A stretch of DNA of 64,000 bases from Poseidonocella sp. HB161398 (GTDB lineage: Bacteria; Pseudomonadota; Alphaproteobacteria; Rhodobacterales; Rhodobacteraceae). This document shows, in pieces, positions 26,589 through 38,028 of this stretch. Below the pieces are notes generated by a model. That model was not told the DNA's origin. It saw nothing but the letters and a program-made list of their open reading frames with translations, and did not search any database. The DNA lies in NCBI RefSeq assembly GCF_005870025.1, contig NZ_VATA01000038.1, positions 1-64,000 of the forward strand, written 5' to 3'. How positions within the stretch are numbered: the stretch's first letter is position 1; every line of letters begins with the position of its first letter. Made by a program: the position numbers and the translations under genes.

Positions 26589-28610
26589 ATGTCTGACCTG
26601 CGCACCATCATCATCGACGGCAAGGAGGTCGAGGTCGACCCGGCCCTGACGCTGATCCAGGCCTGCGAGCAGGCGGGGGTGGAGATCCCGCGCTTCTGCT
26701 ACCACGAGCGCCTGTCGATCGCCGGGAACTGCCGGATGTGCCTGGTCGAGGTGGTCGGCGGCCCGCCCAAGCCCGCCGCCTCCTGCGCGATGCAGGTCCG
26801 CGACCTGCGCCCCGGGCGCAATGGCGAGCCCCCCGAGGTCAAGACCAACTCGCCGATGGTCAAGAAGGCCCGCGAGGGCGTGATGGAATTCCTGCTGATC
26901 AACCATCCGCTCGACTGCCCGATCTGCGACCAGGGCGGCGAATGCGACCTGCAGGACCAGGCGATGGCCTATGGCGTCGATTTCTCCCGCTTCCGCGAGC
27001 CCAAGCGCTCGGCGACCGACCTCAATCTCGGCCCGCTGGTCGAGACCCACATGACGCGCTGCATCTCCTGCACGCGCTGCGTCCGCTTCACCACCGAGGT
27101 CGCCGGCATCTCCCAGATGGGCCAGACCGGCCGCGGCGAGGATGCCGAGATCACCTCCTACCTGAACGAGACGCTCGACAGCGAGCTGCAGGGCAACATC
27201 ATCGATCTCTGCCCGGTGGGCGCGCTGGTCTCGAAGCCCTATGCCTTCACCGCGCGGCCCTGGGAACTGACCAAGACCGAGTCGATCGACGTGATGGACG
27301 CGCTCGGCTCGAACATCCGGGTCGACACCAAGGGCCGCGAGGTCATGCGCTTCCTGCCGAGGAACCATGACGGCGTGAACGAGGAGTGGCTGGGCGACAA
27401 GTCGCGCTTCGTCTGGGACGGGCTGCGCCGCCAGCGGCTCGACCGGCCCTATATCCGCAAGGACGGCAAGCTCCGGCCCGCGAGCTGGGAGGAGGCGCTG
27501 GCTGCCACTGCCGCCGCGATGAAGGGGAAGAAGGTCGCCGGGCTGGTCGGCGATCTGGCCCCGGTCGAGGCCGCCTTCGCGCTGAAGGGCCTGATCGAGG
27601 GGCTGGGCGGCTCGGTCGAATGCCGCACCGACGGCGCGCATCTGCCCGCGGGCAACCGCTCGGGCTATGCCGGGACGGCGCGGATCGAGGATATCGACAC
27701 CGCCGAGCGCATCCTTCTGGTCGGCTGCAACCCGCGGCTCGAGGCGCCGGTGCTGAATGCCCGCATCCGCAAGGCCTGGCTGGCCGGGGCGGAGGTGGCG
27801 CGGATCGGCGCGCCGGCCGACCTGACCTATGACGTGATCCAGATGGGCACGGGCCGGCAGATGCTGCTCGATGCCGTTGCCGCCGCGAACGAGGACATCG
27901 TCGAGCACGAGAGCCTGATCGTTCTGGGGCAGGGCGCGCTGCGCGAGGCCGATGGCGCGGCGGTGCTGGGGCAGGTGATGAAGCTCGCCGAGAAGACCGG
28001 GTCGAAGCTGCTGATCCTGCACACCGCCGCCTCGCGGGTCGGCGCGATGGATGCCGAGGCGGTCACCGAGGGCGGGATGGCAAAGGCGCTTGATGGCGCG
28101 GAGGTGGTCTACAGCCTCGGCGCCGACGAGGTCGAGATCGCCGAGGGGCCCTTCGTGATCTACCAGGGCAGCCATGGCGACCGCGGCGCGCACCGTGCCG
28201 ACGTGATCCTGCCGGGCGCCGCCTGGACCGAGGAATCGGGGCTTTTCGTCAATACCGAAGGGCGGCCGCAGGTCGCCAGCCGCGCGGGCTTCCCGCCGGG
28301 CGAGGCCAAGGAGAACTGGGCGATCCTGCGCGCGCTCTCGGCGCTTGCGGGCGAGAAGCTGCCCTATGACAGCCTCGCGGCGCTGCGCCGCGCGCTGGTC
28401 AAGGCGGTGCCGCATCTGGCGCGGGTCGACGAGGTTCCGGAAAATGCCTGGGATCCGGTCGAGGCGGCGGAGCCGAAGGCCTCGGCCGATTTCGTCGATG
28501 CGGTGAAGGACTACTACCTCACCAACCCGATCGCGCGGGCCTCGGTGCTGATGGCGGAGCTCTCCGCCCAGGCCAAGGCGCGGCGCGCGCCGGCGATGGC
28601 GGCGGAGTGA
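26589..28610 (+). CDS. nuoG: NADH-quinone oxidoreductase subunit G
   Basis: 673 residues, the size of the mitochondrial-type 75-kDa subunit. The N-terminal 2Fe-2S region is [20 protein letters not shown]; the His-Cys cluster region follows at [19 protein letters not shown]; then [10 protein letters not shown] with a distal Cys in DLCPVGAL. The rest is a molybdopterin-oxidoreductase-like domain without a visible cofactor site. It carries clusters N1b, N4 and N5 from NuoF/E toward NuoI. Confidence 0.97.
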   Translation: MSDLRTIIIDGKEVEVDPALTLIQACEQAGVEIPRFCYHERLSIAGNCRMCLVEVVGGPPKPAASCAMQVRDLRPGRNGEPPEVKTNSPMVKKAREGVMEFLLINHPLDCPICDQGGECDLQDQAMAYGVDFSRFREPKRSATDLNLGPLVETHMTRCISCTRCVRFTTEVAGISQMGQTGRGEDAEITSYLNETLDSELQGNIIDLCPVGALVSKPYAFTARPWELTKTESIDVMDALGSNIRVDTKGREVMRFLPRNHDGVNEEWLGDKSRFVWDGLRRQRLDRPYIRKDGKLRPASWEEALAATAAAMKGKKVAGLVGDLAPVEAAFALKGLIEGLGGSVECRTDGAHLPAGNRSGYAGTARIEDIDTAERILLVGCNPRLEAPVLNARIRKAWLAGAEVARIGAPADLTYDVIQMGTGRQMLLDAVAAANEDIVEHESLIVLGQGALREADGAAVLGQVMKLAEKTGSKLLILHTAASRVGAMDAEAVTEGGMAKALDGAEVVYSLGADEVEIAEGPFVIYQGSHGDRGAHRADVILPGAAWTEESGLFVNTEGRPQVASRAGFPPGEAKENWAILRALSALAGEKLPYDSLAALRRALVKAVPHLARVDEVPENAWDPVEAAEPKASADFVDAVKDYYLTNPIARASVLMAELSAQAKARRAPAMAAE

Positions 28611-28763
28611 TGGTTTCGATGGCGAAAAATCCGCGACATTCGCGCACAAGAGCTTGCATCGGTTCTGGATTTGGCAACCAAAACACGCTTTACAGCGACA
28701 TGTCGGAGCAACCCGCCACGACCCTCCGGGCCGCAGGCGCGCTGACCGGGGAGGACACTGCAC
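28611..28763 (+). other. AT-richer gap between nuoG and nuoH
   Basis: This 153-base gap is long for the operon and notably AT-richer than its flanks near 28620-28700. It may hold an internal promoter for the membrane-arm genes, but I cannot assign convincing -35 and -10 boxes. GGGGAGG lies 8 bases before the nuoH ATG. Confidence 0.4.
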
Positions 28764-29801
28764 ATGGCTGATTTCTTCGCAACGCCGGCCGGGATCGCGG
28801 TCGTCGTCATTGCCCAGTGCATTGCCGTGCTGGCCTTCGTGATGATCTCGCTGTTGTTCCTCGTCTATGGCGACCGCAAGATCTGGGCGGCGGTGCAGAT
28901 GCGCCGCGGGCCGAACGTGGTCGGCCCCTTCGGCATCATGCAGTCGCTGGCCGACGCGCTGAAATACGTGGTCAAGGAAATCGTCATCCCGGCAGGCGCC
29001 GACAAGCCAGTCTTCCTGCTGGCGCCGATGACCTCCTTCGTGCTGGCCATGATCGCCTGGGCGGTGATCCCCTTCGCCGACGGCTGGGTGCTCGCGGATA
29101 TCAACGTCGCCATCCTCTACATCTTCGCCGTCTCCTCGCTCGAGGTCTACGGCGTGATCATGGGCGGCTGGGCGTCGAACTCGAAATATCCGTTCCTCGG
29201 CAGCCTGCGCTCGGCGGCGCAGATGATCTCCTACGAGGTGTCGATCGGCCTGATCATCATCGGCGTCATCATCTCGGCGGGGTCGATGAACTTCTCCGAC
29301 ATCGTGCGCGCGCAGGACGGCCATTTCGGCTTCTTCAGCTGGTTCTGGCTGCCGCATCTGCCGATGGTCTTCCTGTTCTTCATCTCGGCCCTGGCCGAGA
29401 CCAACCGCCCGCCCTTCGATCTGCCCGAGGCCGAGTCGGAGCTGGTGGCGGGCTACCAGGTGGAATATTCCTCGACGCCCTTCCTGCTCTTCATGGCGGG
29501 CGAGTACATCGCGATCTTCCTGATGTGCGCATTGATGTCGCTGCTGTTCTTCGGCGGCTGGCTGTCGCCGATCCCGGGCCTGCCCGACGGGGCGCTGTGG
29601 ATGGTGGCGAAGATGGCGTTCTTCTTCTTCATGTTCGCGATGGTGAAGGCGATCACCCCGCGCTACCGCTACGACCAGCTGATGCGGCTGGGCTGGAAGG
29701 TCTTCCTGCCGATGTCGCTGATCTGGGTGGTGCTGGTGGCGTTCCTGGCGAAATTCGAAGCGTTCGGCGGCGCCTATGCCCGCTGGGCGGTGGGAGGCTG
29801 A
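28764..29801 (+). CDS. nuoH: NADH-quinone oxidoreductase subunit H
   Basis: 345 residues with eight or so membrane helices. Conserved loops are [19 protein letters not shown] near the start, [20 protein letters not shown], and [20 protein letters not shown] with its acidic cluster lining the quinone channel. It joins the peripheral arm to the proton-pumping membrane arm. Confidence 0.97.
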   Translation: MADFFATPAGIAVVVIAQCIAVLAFVMISLLFLVYGDRKIWAAVQMRRGPNVVGPFGIMQSLADALKYVVKEIVIPAGADKPVFLLAPMTSFVLAMIAWAVIPFADGWVLADINVAILYIFAVSSLEVYGVIMGGWASNSKYPFLGSLRSAAQMISYEVSIGLIIIGVIISAGSMNFSDIVRAQDGHFGFFSWFWLPHLPMVFLFFISALAETNRPPFDLPEAESELVAGYQVEYSSTPFLLFMAGEYIAIFLMCALMSLLFFGGWLSPIPGLPDGALWMVAKMAFFFFMFAMVKAITPRYRYDQLMRLGWKVFLPMSLIWVVLVAFLAKFEAFGGAYARWAVGG

Positions 29802-29802
29802 G

Positions 29803-30297
29803 ATGGCTGCAATCGACTGGAACCGCGCGGTAAAGTACTTCTTCCTCCAGGATGCCTGGGCGGGGATGAAGCTGGGGCTGCGCTACTTCTTCGCGCCCAA
29901 GGCCACGCTGAACTACCCGCACGAGAAGGGGCCGCTCTCGCCGCGCTTCCGCGGGGAGCACGCGTTGAGGCGCTATCCCAGCGGCGAGGAGCGCTGCATC
30001 GCCTGCAAGCTGTGCGAGGCGATCTGCCCGGCGCAGGCGATCACCATCGACGCCGAACCGCGCGAGGACGGCTCGCGGCGCACCACGCGCTACGACATCG
30101 ACATGACGAAATGCATCTATTGCGGCTTCTGCCAGGAGGCCTGCCCGGTGGATGCGATCGTCGAGGGACCGAATTTCGAATTCTCCACCGAGACCCGCGA
30201 AGAGCTCTACTACGACAAGGCCAAGCTCCTGTCGAACGGCGAACGCTGGGAGGCCGAGATCGCCCGCAACCTGGAACTCGACGCACCCTACCGGTGA
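29803..30297 (+). CDS. nuoI: NADH-quinone oxidoreductase subunit I
   Basis: 164 residues from the ATG at 29803, which follows GGGAGGCTGAG; an in-frame ATG at 29776 lies within nuoH. Two 4Fe-4S motifs are plain: [12 protein letters not shown] and [14 protein letters not shown], giving clusters N6a and N6b. It bridges NuoG and NuoB. It starts one base after nuoH. Confidence 0.97.
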   Translation: MAAIDWNRAVKYFFLQDAWAGMKLGLRYFFAPKATLNYPHEKGPLSPRFRGEHALRRYPSGEERCIACKLCEAICPAQAITIDAEPREDGSRRTTRYDIDMTKCIYCGFCQEACPVDAIVEGPNFEFSTETREELYYDKAKLLSNGERWEAEIARNLELDAPYR

Positions 30298-30318
30298 CCT
30301 GAGGGAGGCCCGAACATC

Positions 30319-30927
30319 ATGGCAACCATCGCCTTCTACGCCTTCGCGCTCGGCGTCATCCTCGGCGGGCTCTTCACCGTGCTGTCGCGGAATCCGGTGC
30401 ATTCGGTGCTGTGGCTGATCCTCGCCTTCCTCAGCTCGGCGGGGTTCTTCGTGCTCCTGGGCGCGGAATTCGTCGCGATGCTGATGGTGATCGTCTATGT
30501 CGGCGCGGTCGCGGTGCTCTTCCTCTTCGTGGTGATGATGCTCGATGTCGACTTCGCCGAGCTGCGCGCGGAAATGGGCAAGGGCATCCCGCTGGCGCTG
30601 CTGATCGGCGTGATCATCCTGATGGAGCTCGGCATGGGGATCGGCGTCTGGCAGTTCTCCGACCGCGCGCAGATCCTGCGCTCGGCGCCGGTGCCGGACA
30701 TCGCGGACGTGCCGAACACGGTGGCGATCGGGCAACTGCTTTACGACCGCTACCTGATCCTCTTCCAGCTCGCCGGGCTGATCCTGCTGGTGGCGATGAT
30801 CGGGGCGATCCTGCTGACGCTGCGGCACCGTCCGGGCATCAAGCGCCAGGACGTGCTGGCGCAGATGTACCGCGATCCGGCCAAGGCGATGGAGCTGAAG
30901 GACGTGAAGCCCGGGCAGGGGCTCTAG
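30319..30927 (+). CDS. nuoJ: NADH-quinone oxidoreductase subunit J
   Basis: 202 residues with five membrane helices, including [20 protein letters not shown] with the conserved pi-bulge region and the helix [18 protein letters not shown]. The C-terminal 45 residues are a soluble tail. It belongs to the membrane arm near NuoA and NuoK. It is followed by a long GC-rich inverted repeat before nuoK. Confidence 0.96.
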   Translation: MATIAFYAFALGVILGGLFTVLSRNPVHSVLWLILAFLSSAGFFVLLGAEFVAMLMVIVYVGAVAVLFLFVVMMLDVDFAELRAEMGKGIPLALLIGVIILMELGMGIGVWQFSDRAQILRSAPVPDIADVPNTVAIGQLLYDRYLILFQLAGLILLVAMIGAILLTLRHRPGIKRQDVLAQMYRDPAKAMELKDVKPGQGL

Positions 30928-30946
30928 ACCTGCCGCATGGCGCCGT

Positions 30947-31030
30947 CCCGCCCCGGGCTTGACCCGGGGCCTCGCCCGGGACCGGCGCGACGCAGACAAG
31001 AAGGAGGCCCCGGGTCGAGCCCGGGGCGGG
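30947..31030. repeat. REP-like inverted repeat between nuoJ and nuoK
   Basis: Two 27-base arms (30947-30973 and 31004-31030) are complementary at all but one position, where the RNA would form a G-U pair. The loop is 30 bases. Each arm is itself a near-palindrome around CCCCGGG/CCCGGGG. One arm matches 13075-13097 at 22 of 23 bases, so it is a dispersed element. In the transcript it would be a very stable hairpin. Confidence 0.85.
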
Positions 31031-31075
31031 CCTGAACCGAGCATAACGACGGGCAGACGGCCCGGAGGGACATGG

Positions 31076-31381
31076 ATGATGGGACTTGAAAGCTATCTGG
31101 CCGTGGCGGCGACGCTCTTCGTGATCGGCATCTTCGGGCTGTTTCTGAACCGCAGGAACGTCATCATCATCCTGATGTCGATCGAGCTGATCCTCTTGGC
31201 GGTGAATATCAACTTCGTCGCCTTCTCGAGCTTCCTCGGCGACCTGCAGGGCCAGATCTTCACGCTCTTCGTCCTGACCGTCGCCGCCGCGGAGGCCGCA
31301 GTGGGCCTCGCCATCCTGGTCTGCTTCTTCCGCAACCGCGGCACGATCGCGGTGGAAGACGTCAACAACATGAAAGGCTGA
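31076..31381 (+). CDS. nuoK: NADH-quinone oxidoreductase subunit K
   Basis: 101 residues from the ATG at 31076 ([18 protein letters not shown]); another ATG follows at 31079. Three membrane helices carry the conserved glutamates in [16 protein letters not shown] and [13 protein letters not shown]. It is a small proton-path subunit of the membrane arm. CGGAGGG lies just upstream, after the REP-like repeat. Confidence 0.95.
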   Translation: MMGLESYLAVAATLFVIGIFGLFLNRRNVIIILMSIELILLAVNINFVAFSSFLGDLQGQIFTLFVLTVAAAEAAVGLAILVCFFRNRGTIAVEDVNNMKG

Positions 31382-31386
31382 CCGCA

Positions 31387-33426
31387 GTGGAAAGCATCAT
31401 CCTCTTCGCCCCGCTGGCCGGCAGCCTGATCGCCGGCTTCCTGTGGCGGGCGATCGGCGAACGTGCCGCCAAGTGGATTTCCACGGGCCTGCTGTTTGTC
31501 TCCTGCTTCTTCTCCTGGATCGTCTTCTTCGGCTTCGACGGCACGGCCTATACCGTCCATATCGGCGAATGGATCCAGAGCGGCTCGCTCAGCGCCGACT
31601 GGTCGATCCTCGTGGACCGGCTGACCGCGATCATGCTGGTCGTCGTCACCACGGTCTCGGCGCTCGTCCATCTCTACAGCTTCGGCTACATGGCCCATGA
31701 CGCGAACTTCCGCGAGGGCGAGAGCTACCAGCCGCGCTTCTTCTCCTACCTGTCGCTCTTCACCTTCGCGATGCTGATGCTGGTGACGGCCGACAACATC
31801 GTCCAGCTGTTCTTCGGCTGGGAGGGCGTTGGCCTGGCTTCCTACCTGCTGATCGGCTTCTACTACCGCAAGCCCTCGGCCGGATCGGCGGCGATGAAGG
31901 CCTTCATCGTCAACCGGATCGGCGATTTCGGCTTCCTCCTCGGCATCTTCGCGCTCTTCTTCGTCGCCGACAGCGTCAGCTTCGACGTGATCTTCGACAA
32001 GGCGCCGGAGATGGCCGCGATGGAGGTTCCCTTCCTCTGGGGCAGCTACAGCGCCGCCAACCTCGTCGCCTTCCTGCTCTTCGTCGGCGCGATGGGGAAA
32101 TCGGCGCAGCTCTTCCTGCACACCTGGCTTCCGGACGCGATGGAGGGGCCGACGCCGGTCTCGGCGCTGATCCACGCCGCCACCATGGTGACCGCCGGCG
32201 TCTTCCTGATCTGCCGGATGTCGCCGCTGATGGAATACGCGCCCGAGACCATGGCCTTCGTCACCTTCATCGGCGCCTCGACGGCCTTCTTCGCGGCGAC
32301 GATCGGGCTGGTACAGACCGACATCAAGCGGGTGATCGCCTATTCGACCTGCTCGCAGCTGGGCTACATGTTCGTCGCCGCGGGCGTGGGCATGTATCCG
32401 GCGGCGATGTTCCACCTCTTCACCCATGCCTTCTTCAAGGCGATGCTGTTCCTTTCCGCAGGCTCGGTGATCACCGCGATGCATCACGAGCAGGACATGA
32501 CGAATTACGGCGGGCTGCGGAAGAAGCTGCCGCTGACCTTCTGGGCGATGATGATCGGCACGCTGGCGATCACCGGGGTGGGGATCCCGCTGACCCATAT
32601 CGGCTTTGCCGGCTTCCTGTCGAAGGACGCCATCATCGAGAGCGCCTGGGCCGGGTCGAACTCCATCGCCTCCTACGCCTTCTGGATGCTGGTCTTCGCC
32701 GCGGCCATGACCAGCTTCTATTCCTGGCGGCTGATGTTTCTGACCTTCTTCGGCAAGCCGCGCGGCGACATGGCCACGCATTCGCATGCCAAGGAGAGCC
32801 CGCTGGTGATGACCATCCCGCTGGGCGTTCTGGCGCTCGGCGCGGTCTTCGCCGGGATGATCTGGTACGGCTCCTTCTTCGGCGACCATGACAAGGTCTC
32901 GGCCTTCTTCGGCATGCCGGAGCATCACGCCGAAGCGGCGGCAGAGGCGGAGGCAGAACCCGCCCATGCCGGCGAGATCGGCGCGGTCTTCTTCGGGCCG
33001 CAGAACACGGTGCTCGAGGACGCGCATGCGGCGCCCGCCTGGGTCAAGCTTTCGCCCTTCGTGGCGATGCTGATCGGGCTGGGCCTGGCCTGGCAGATGT
33101 ACATCCGCCGTCCGGACCTGCCGGGCAAGCTGGCCGAGAACCAGGCGCCGCTCTACCAGTTCCTGCTGAACAAGTGGTATTTCGACGAGCTCTACGAGCA
33201 TGCGCTGGTGCGGCCGACGCTGAAATTCGGCCGCTTCCTGTGGAAGCGCGGCGACCGGACGGTGATCGACGGCTCGATCCGCGGCCTGGCCACGGCCTTC
33301 ATCCCCTTCCTCGTCCGGCTCGCGGGACGCGCGCAGTCGGGCTACCTCTTCCACTACGCCTTCGCCATGATCCTCGGCATCGCCGTGCTGATGACCTGGC
33401 TGGTCCTCACCGGAGGGGCCCAATAA
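31387..33426 (+). CDS. nuoL: NADH-quinone oxidoreductase subunit L
   Basis: 679 residues from a GTG at 31387. It is the distal antiporter-like subunit: [19 protein letters not shown], the lysine helix [39 protein letters not shown], and a long C-terminal lateral helix region. A His/Glu/Ala-rich loop ([18 protein letters not shown]) sits near residue 520 and looks like a lineage insertion. Its stop overlaps the nuoM start by one base. Confidence 0.97.
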   Translation: MESIILFAPLAGSLIAGFLWRAIGERAAKWISTGLLFVSCFFSWIVFFGFDGTAYTVHIGEWIQSGSLSADWSILVDRLTAIMLVVVTTVSALVHLYSFGYMAHDANFREGESYQPRFFSYLSLFTFAMLMLVTADNIVQLFFGWEGVGLASYLLIGFYYRKPSAGSAAMKAFIVNRIGDFGFLLGIFALFFVADSVSFDVIFDKAPEMAAMEVPFLWGSYSAANLVAFLLFVGAMGKSAQLFLHTWLPDAMEGPTPVSALIHAATMVTAGVFLICRMSPLMEYAPETMAFVTFIGASTAFFAATIGLVQTDIKRVIAYSTCSQLGYMFVAAGVGMYPAAMFHLFTHAFFKAMLFLSAGSVITAMHHEQDMTNYGGLRKKLPLTFWAMMIGTLAITGVGIPLTHIGFAGFLSKDAIIESAWAGSNSIASYAFWMLVFAAAMTSFYSWRLMFLTFFGKPRGDMATHSHAKESPLVMTIPLGVLALGAVFAGMIWYGSFFGDHDKVSAFFGMPEHHAEAAAEAEAEPAHAGEIGAVFFGPQNTVLEDAHAAPAWVKLSPFVAMLIGLGLAWQMYIRRPDLPGKLAENQAPLYQFLLNKWYFDELYEHALVRPTLKFGRFLWKRGDRTVIDGSIRGLATAFIPFLVRLAGRAQSGYLFHYAFAMILGIAVLMTWLVLTGGAQ

Positions 33427-34997
33427 TGGATAACCTGCTCTCCATCGTCACCTTCATGCCGACGCTGGCAGCGGTCATCCTGGCGGTGTTCCTGCGCGGC
33501 AATGACGAAGCGGCGCAGCGCAATGCCAAATGGGTCGCGCTGATCGCGACCTCGGTGACCTTCCTGCTGTCGCTGTTCCTGCTGACCGGCTTCGATCCGG
33601 CGGATACCGGCTTCCAGTTCGTCGAGGAGCGCGACTGGGTGCTCGGCATGAAGTACCGGATGGGCGTGGACGGGCTGTCGGTGCTCTTCGTGCTGCTGAC
33701 CACCTTCCTGATGCCGCTGGTCATTCTCAGCTGCTGGACGGTGACCGACCGGGTGAAGGAGTACATGATCTGCTTCCTGGTGCTGCAGACGCTGATGACC
33801 GGCGTCTTCTGCGCGCTGGACATGTTCCTCTTCTACCTCTTCTTCGAGGGCTCGCTGATCCCGATGTTCCTGATCATCGGCATCTGGGGCGGCCCGAACC
33901 GGATCTACGCCTCCTTCAAGTTCTTCCTCTACACCTTCTTCGGCTCGGTCTTCATGCTGGTCGGCATGGTGGCGATGTATCTCGACGCCGGCACGACCTG
34001 CATCGCGGCCTGCGATCCGGGGCAGACGGGGCTGCTGGAATACACCTTCTCCACCGAGACGATCGAGATCGCGGGGATGCAGATCATCGGCGGGATGCAG
34101 ACGCTGCTGTGGCTCGCCTTCTTCATCAGCTTCGCGGTGAAGATGCCGATGTGGCCGGTCCATACCTGGCTTCCGGACGCGCATGTGCAGGCGCCGACCG
34201 CGGGCTCGATCGTGCTGGCGGCGGTTCTCCTGAAGATGGGCGGCTACGGCTTCCTGCGCTTCTCGCTGCCGATGTTCCCGATCGGGACCCAGCTGATGGA
34301 GCCGCTGGTCTTCTGGCTCTCGGCCATCGCCATCGTCTACACCTCGCTCTGCGCGCTGGCGCAGACCGACATGAAGAAGGTGATCGCCTATTCCTCGGTG
34401 GCGCATATGGGCTATTCGACGATGGGCATCTTCGCGATGAACCAGCAGGGGATCGACGGCGGCATCTTCCAGATGCTCAGCCACGGCTTCATCTCCGGCG
34501 CGCTCTTCCTCTGCGTCGGCGTCGTCTACGACCGCATCCACACGCGCGAGATCTCGGCCTATGGCGGGCTCGTCAACCGGATGCCGGTCTATGCGCTGGT
34601 CTTCATGTTCTTCACCATGGCCAATATCGGCCTGCCGGGCACCTCGGGCTTCGTCGGCGAGTTCCTGACCATCCTCGGCATCTACGAGGACAGCACCTGG
34701 ATCGCCTTCATCGCGGCCACCGGGGTGGTCCTGTCGGCCAGCTACGGCCTCTGGCTCTACAAGCGGATGATGCTGGGCGACCTGATCAAGGAAAGCCTGC
34801 GGACCATCTCCGACATGAACCTGCGCGAAAAGGCGGTCTTCGCGCCGCTGGTCGCGCTGACCCTGATCCTGGGCTTCTTCCCCGGGCTCATCACCGAGAT
34901 CATCGGCCCATCCGTCAGCGCGCTGGTGGCCCATAACATGGCGGCGATGGCGGATTTCGAGGCCGCCTCGCAACTCGCCGCAACCGCTAGCCACTGA
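33426..34997 (+). CDS. nuoM: NADH-quinone oxidoreductase subunit M
   Basis: 523 residues from the ATG at 33426. It is a proton-pumping antiporter-like subunit with about 14 helices: [18 protein letters not shown] with the conserved glutamate, [20 protein letters not shown] with the pumping lysine, and [20 protein letters not shown]. It starts within the nuoL stop (TAATG). Confidence 0.97.
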   Translation: MDNLLSIVTFMPTLAAVILAVFLRGNDEAAQRNAKWVALIATSVTFLLSLFLLTGFDPADTGFQFVEERDWVLGMKYRMGVDGLSVLFVLLTTFLMPLVILSCWTVTDRVKEYMICFLVLQTLMTGVFCALDMFLFYLFFEGSLIPMFLIIGIWGGPNRIYASFKFFLYTFFGSVFMLVGMVAMYLDAGTTCIAACDPGQTGLLEYTFSTETIEIAGMQIIGGMQTLLWLAFFISFAVKMPMWPVHTWLPDAHVQAPTAGSIVLAAVLLKMGGYGFLRFSLPMFPIGTQLMEPLVFWLSAIAIVYTSLCALAQTDMKKVIAYSSVAHMGYSTMGIFAMNQQGIDGGIFQMLSHGFISGALFLCVGVVYDRIHTREISAYGGLVNRMPVYALVFMFFTMANIGLPGTSGFVGEFLTILGIYEDSTWIAFIAATGVVLSASYGLWLYKRMMLGDLIKESLRTISDMNLREKAVFAPLVALTLILGFFPGLITEIIGPSVSALVAHNMAAMADFEAASQLAATASH

Positions 34998-35009
34998 GGA
35001 CCGACCGAG

Positions 35010-36449
35010 ATGACGGCATCCGATTTCTCCACCGTCCTGCCGGAATTCGTTCTGGCCTTCTTCGCGCTCCTGGCGCTCGTGGTGGTGGTCTATACCGGCA
35101 AGGACCGCTTCGCGCCGGTCCTGACCTGGGTCACGGCGGCGGTGTTCACGCTGACCGCCTTCTGGATCGGGGTGAACGGGGGAGGCAGCACGGCGGGCTT
35201 CGGCGGCATGGTCGTCGATGACGGCTTCGGGCGCTTCGCCAAGGTGACGATCCTGCTCTCGGCGGCGGCGGTGCTCGTCATGTCCGAGGCCTACATGGAG
35301 CGGCGCGACCTGCTGCGCTTCGAATACCCGGTGCTGATCGTGCTGGCGGTGGTCGGCATGATGATGATGGTCTCGGCCGGCAACCTGATGACGCTCTACA
35401 TGGGGCTCGAGCTGCAGTCGCTGTCGCTCTACATCATCGCCGCGCTGCGCCGCGACAGCGTCACCTCGACCGAGGCGGGGCTGAAGTACTTCGTGCTCGG
35501 CGCTCTCTCCTCGGGGATGCTGCTCTATGGCGCGTCGCTGACCTACGGCTTCGCCGGGACGACCGATTTCGCCGGGATCGTCATGGCGGCCAGCGATGGT
35601 CCCGCGCCGCTGGGGCTGGTCTTCGGCCTCGTGTTCCTCTGCGCGGGGCTCGCCTTCAAGGTCTCGGCCGTGCCCTTCCACATGTGGACGCCGGACGTCT
35701 ACGAGGGCTCGCCGACACCGGTGACGGCCTTCTTCTCGACCGCGCCCAAGGTGGCGGCGATGGCGCTCTTCGCCCGCGTGCTCTACGGCGCCTTCGGCAA
35801 TTCGGTCGGTGACTGGCAGCAGATCCTCGGGCTCCTCTCGGTCGCCTCGATGTTCCTCGGCTCGGTCTCGGCGATCGGCCAGACCAATATCAAGCGGCTG
35901 ATGGCCTATTCCTCGGTCACCCACATGGGCTTCGCGCTGATGGGCATGGCGGCGGGCACGGCCGAGGGCGTGCAGTCGATGCTGCTCTACATGGCGATCT
36001 ACGTGACGATGAATGTCGGCACCTTCGCCTTCATCATGTCGATGGAGCGCGACGGCCGCCCGGTCACCGATATCGAGTCGCTCTCGCGGCTCTCCTCGCG
36101 CGATCCGGTGCGGGCGCTGGCGATGATGATCCTGCTCTTCTCGATGGCAGGCGTGCCGCCGATGCTGGGCTTCTTCGCCAAATGGGGCGTGCTGCTGGCG
36201 GCGGTCGATGGCGGGCTGGTCTGGCTGGCGCTGGCCGGGGTGATCTCCTCGGTGATTGCGGCCTACTACTACCTGCGGATCGTCTACCTCATGTATTTCG
36301 GCCCCGAATCCGAACCCCTCGACGCCGACCGCGCGCCGGTGCTGCGCACCTTCGTCATAGCCTCGGCGCTGGTCATGGTGCTCGGCATCTTCAACTTCTT
36401 CGGCATCGACACGATCGCGGCTGCTGCCGCCACCGCGCTTGTCCCGTAG
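35010..36449 (+). CDS. nuoN: NADH-quinone oxidoreductase subunit N
   Basis: 479 residues. The third antiporter-like subunit: [19 protein letters not shown] with the conserved glutamate, [20 protein letters not shown], and [20 protein letters not shown]. It ends the complex I genes, but the transcript appears to continue, as the next start lies inside its end. Confidence 0.97.
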   Translation: MTASDFSTVLPEFVLAFFALLALVVVVYTGKDRFAPVLTWVTAAVFTLTAFWIGVNGGGSTAGFGGMVVDDGFGRFAKVTILLSAAAVLVMSEAYMERRDLLRFEYPVLIVLAVVGMMMMVSAGNLMTLYMGLELQSLSLYIIAALRRDSVTSTEAGLKYFVLGALSSGMLLYGASLTYGFAGTTDFAGIVMAASDGPAPLGLVFGLVFLCAGLAFKVSAVPFHMWTPDVYEGSPTPVTAFFSTAPKVAAMALFARVLYGAFGNSVGDWQQILGLLSVASMFLGSVSAIGQTNIKRLMAYSSVTHMGFALMGMAAGTAEGVQSMLLYMAIYVTMNVGTFAFIMSMERDGRPVTDIESLSRLSSRDPVRALAMMILLFSMAGVPPMLGFFAKWGVLLAAVDGGLVWLALAGVISSVIAAYYYLRIVYLMYFGPESEPLDADRAPVLRTFVIASALVMVLGIFNFFGIDTIAAAAATALVP

Positions 36450-37200
36450 CGGCGGGGGCTGGCCCCCGGGCTACGGGCTCCGCAGCCTCGCCGAAACCGA
36501 CAGCACCAATGCCGAGGCGGCCCGCATGGCCGCCTCTTGCCATGCACCGGTCTGGATCACCGCGGCGGTGCAGACCGCGGGCCGCGGCCGCCGGGGCCGC
36601 GCCTGGGCCAGCCCCGAGGGCGCGCTGGCCGCGACGCTGCTGATCCGCCCCGCCGAGCCCGCCGAGACGGCCGCCTTGCGCAGCTTCGTCGCCTCGGTGG
36701 CGCTGGCCGAGGCCTTCGAGGCGCTCGGTGCGCCCACGGGCGCGGTCTCGCTGAAATGGCCCAATGACGTGCTGCTCTACGGCTGCAAGGCGGCCGGCAT
36801 CCTGCTGGAGAGCGCGGGGCAGGCCGGGCGGCTCGACTACCTGGCGATCGGCATCGGCGTGAACCTCGCCGCCGCGCCCGAACAGAGGGCGGTGGAGGAG
36901 GGCGCCTTGCCGCCGATCTCGCTGGCCGAGGTGCTGGGCCGGGCGGTGGCGCGCGACGACATGCTGCTGGAGCTGGCGCGCGCCTATGCCGCCCGCGAGG
37001 CCGATTTCGCGGCGCAGGGCTTCGCGCCGATCCGCGACCGCTGGCTGTCCCGCGCCGCGCGGCTGGGCGAGCCGATCCGCGCCCGCACCGCGCGCGAGAC
37101 CCGCGAGGGCACCTTCGAGACGGTTGACGCGGCGGGCCATCTGCTGCTGCAGTGCCGCGACGGGCTTCACCGCATCTCCGCCGCCGACGTATTCTTCTGA
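36439..37200 (+). CDS. birA: Biotin-[acetyl-CoA-carboxylase] ligase
   Basis: 253 residues from a TTG at 36439 that overlaps nuoN by 11 bases; no better in-frame start is seen. The biotin-protein-ligase motifs are [26 protein letters not shown] (the biotinyl-AMP loop), LKWPNDVLL with the catalytic lysine, and GIGVNL. There is no N-terminal DNA-binding domain, so it is the monofunctional type that attaches biotin to carrier proteins but does not repress genes. Confidence 0.94.
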   Translation: MSRSGGGWPPGYGLRSLAETDSTNAEAARMAASCHAPVWITAAVQTAGRGRRGRAWASPEGALAATLLIRPAEPAETAALRSFVASVALAEAFEALGAPTGAVSLKWPNDVLLYGCKAAGILLESAGQAGRLDYLAIGIGVNLAAAPEQRAVEEGALPPISLAEVLGRAVARDDMLLELARAYAAREADFAAQGFAPIRDRWLSRAARLGEPIRARTARETREGTFETVDAAGHLLLQCRDGLHRISAADVFF

Positions 37201-37224
37201 TCCGAACCGGACGGGACCGACCCC

Positions 37225-38028
37225 ATGCTACTTGCCATTGACTGCGGTAACACCAACACCGTTTTCGCCATCTGGGACGGGCGGCAGCTGCTCGGCCGCT
37301 GGCGCATCTCCACCAATCACAGCCGCACCGCCGACGAGTACCATGTCTGGCTCTCCACCCTGATCGAGCATGAACGCCTCGACGCGCCGATCAACGCGGT
37401 CATCATCTCCTCGACCGTGCCGCGGGTGGTGTTCAACCTGCGGGTCCTGGCGAACCGCTATTTCAACTGCCGCCCCATGGTCGTGGGCAAGCCCGGCTGC
37501 GAGCTGCCGGTCGAGCCGCGGGTCGATCCCGGCACCCAGGTCGGGCCGGACCGGCTGGTCAACACGGTGGCGGGGTTCGACCTCTTCGGCGGGGATCTGG
37601 TGATCGTCGATTTCGGCACCGCGACGACCTTCGACGTGGTGGGCGAGGACGGGGCCTATATCGGCGGGGTGATCGCGCCCGGCGTCAATCTCAGCCTCGA
37701 GGCGCTGCACCAGGCGGCGGCGGCGCTGCCGCATGTCGACGTGACCAAGCCCGAGAAGGTGATCGGCACCAATACCGTCGCCTGCATGCAGTCCGGGGTC
37801 TTCTGGGGCTATGTCGGGCTGGTCTCGGGGATCGTGACGCAGATCAAGGCGGAACGCGGCCGTCCCATGAAAGTCATCGGCACCGGGGGGCTGGCCCCTT
37901 TGTTTCAGCAGGGCGATGCGCTATTCGACGTCTTCGAGGAAGACCTGACGATGCACGGGCTCACCGTCATCTATAATTACAACAAGGATCGCGTCGGCGA
38001 TCCAGATGAAATGGCGGTACCGGAATGA
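37225..38028 (+). CDS. coaX: Type III pantothenate kinase
   Basis: 267 residues. The ASKHA-fold phosphate loop MLLAIDCGNTNTVFAIWDG opens the protein. GPDRLVNTVAGFDLFGGD, VIVDFGTATTFDVV and IGGVIAPGVNLSLEAL follow. It phosphorylates pantothenate, the first step of CoA synthesis, and is insensitive to CoA feedback as a class. It sits between birA and the RNase J gene, with a 4-base overlap to the latter. Confidence 0.96.
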   Translation: MLLAIDCGNTNTVFAIWDGRQLLGRWRISTNHSRTADEYHVWLSTLIEHERLDAPINAVIISSTVPRVVFNLRVLANRYFNCRPMVVGKPGCELPVEPRVDPGTQVGPDRLVNTVAGFDLFGGDLVIVDFGTATTFDVVGEDGAYIGGVIAPGVNLSLEALHQAAAALPHVDVTKPEKVIGTNTVACMQSGVFWGYVGLVSGIVTQIKAERGRPMKVIGTGGLAPLFQQGDALFDVFEEDLTMHGLTVIYNYNKDRVGDPDEMAVPE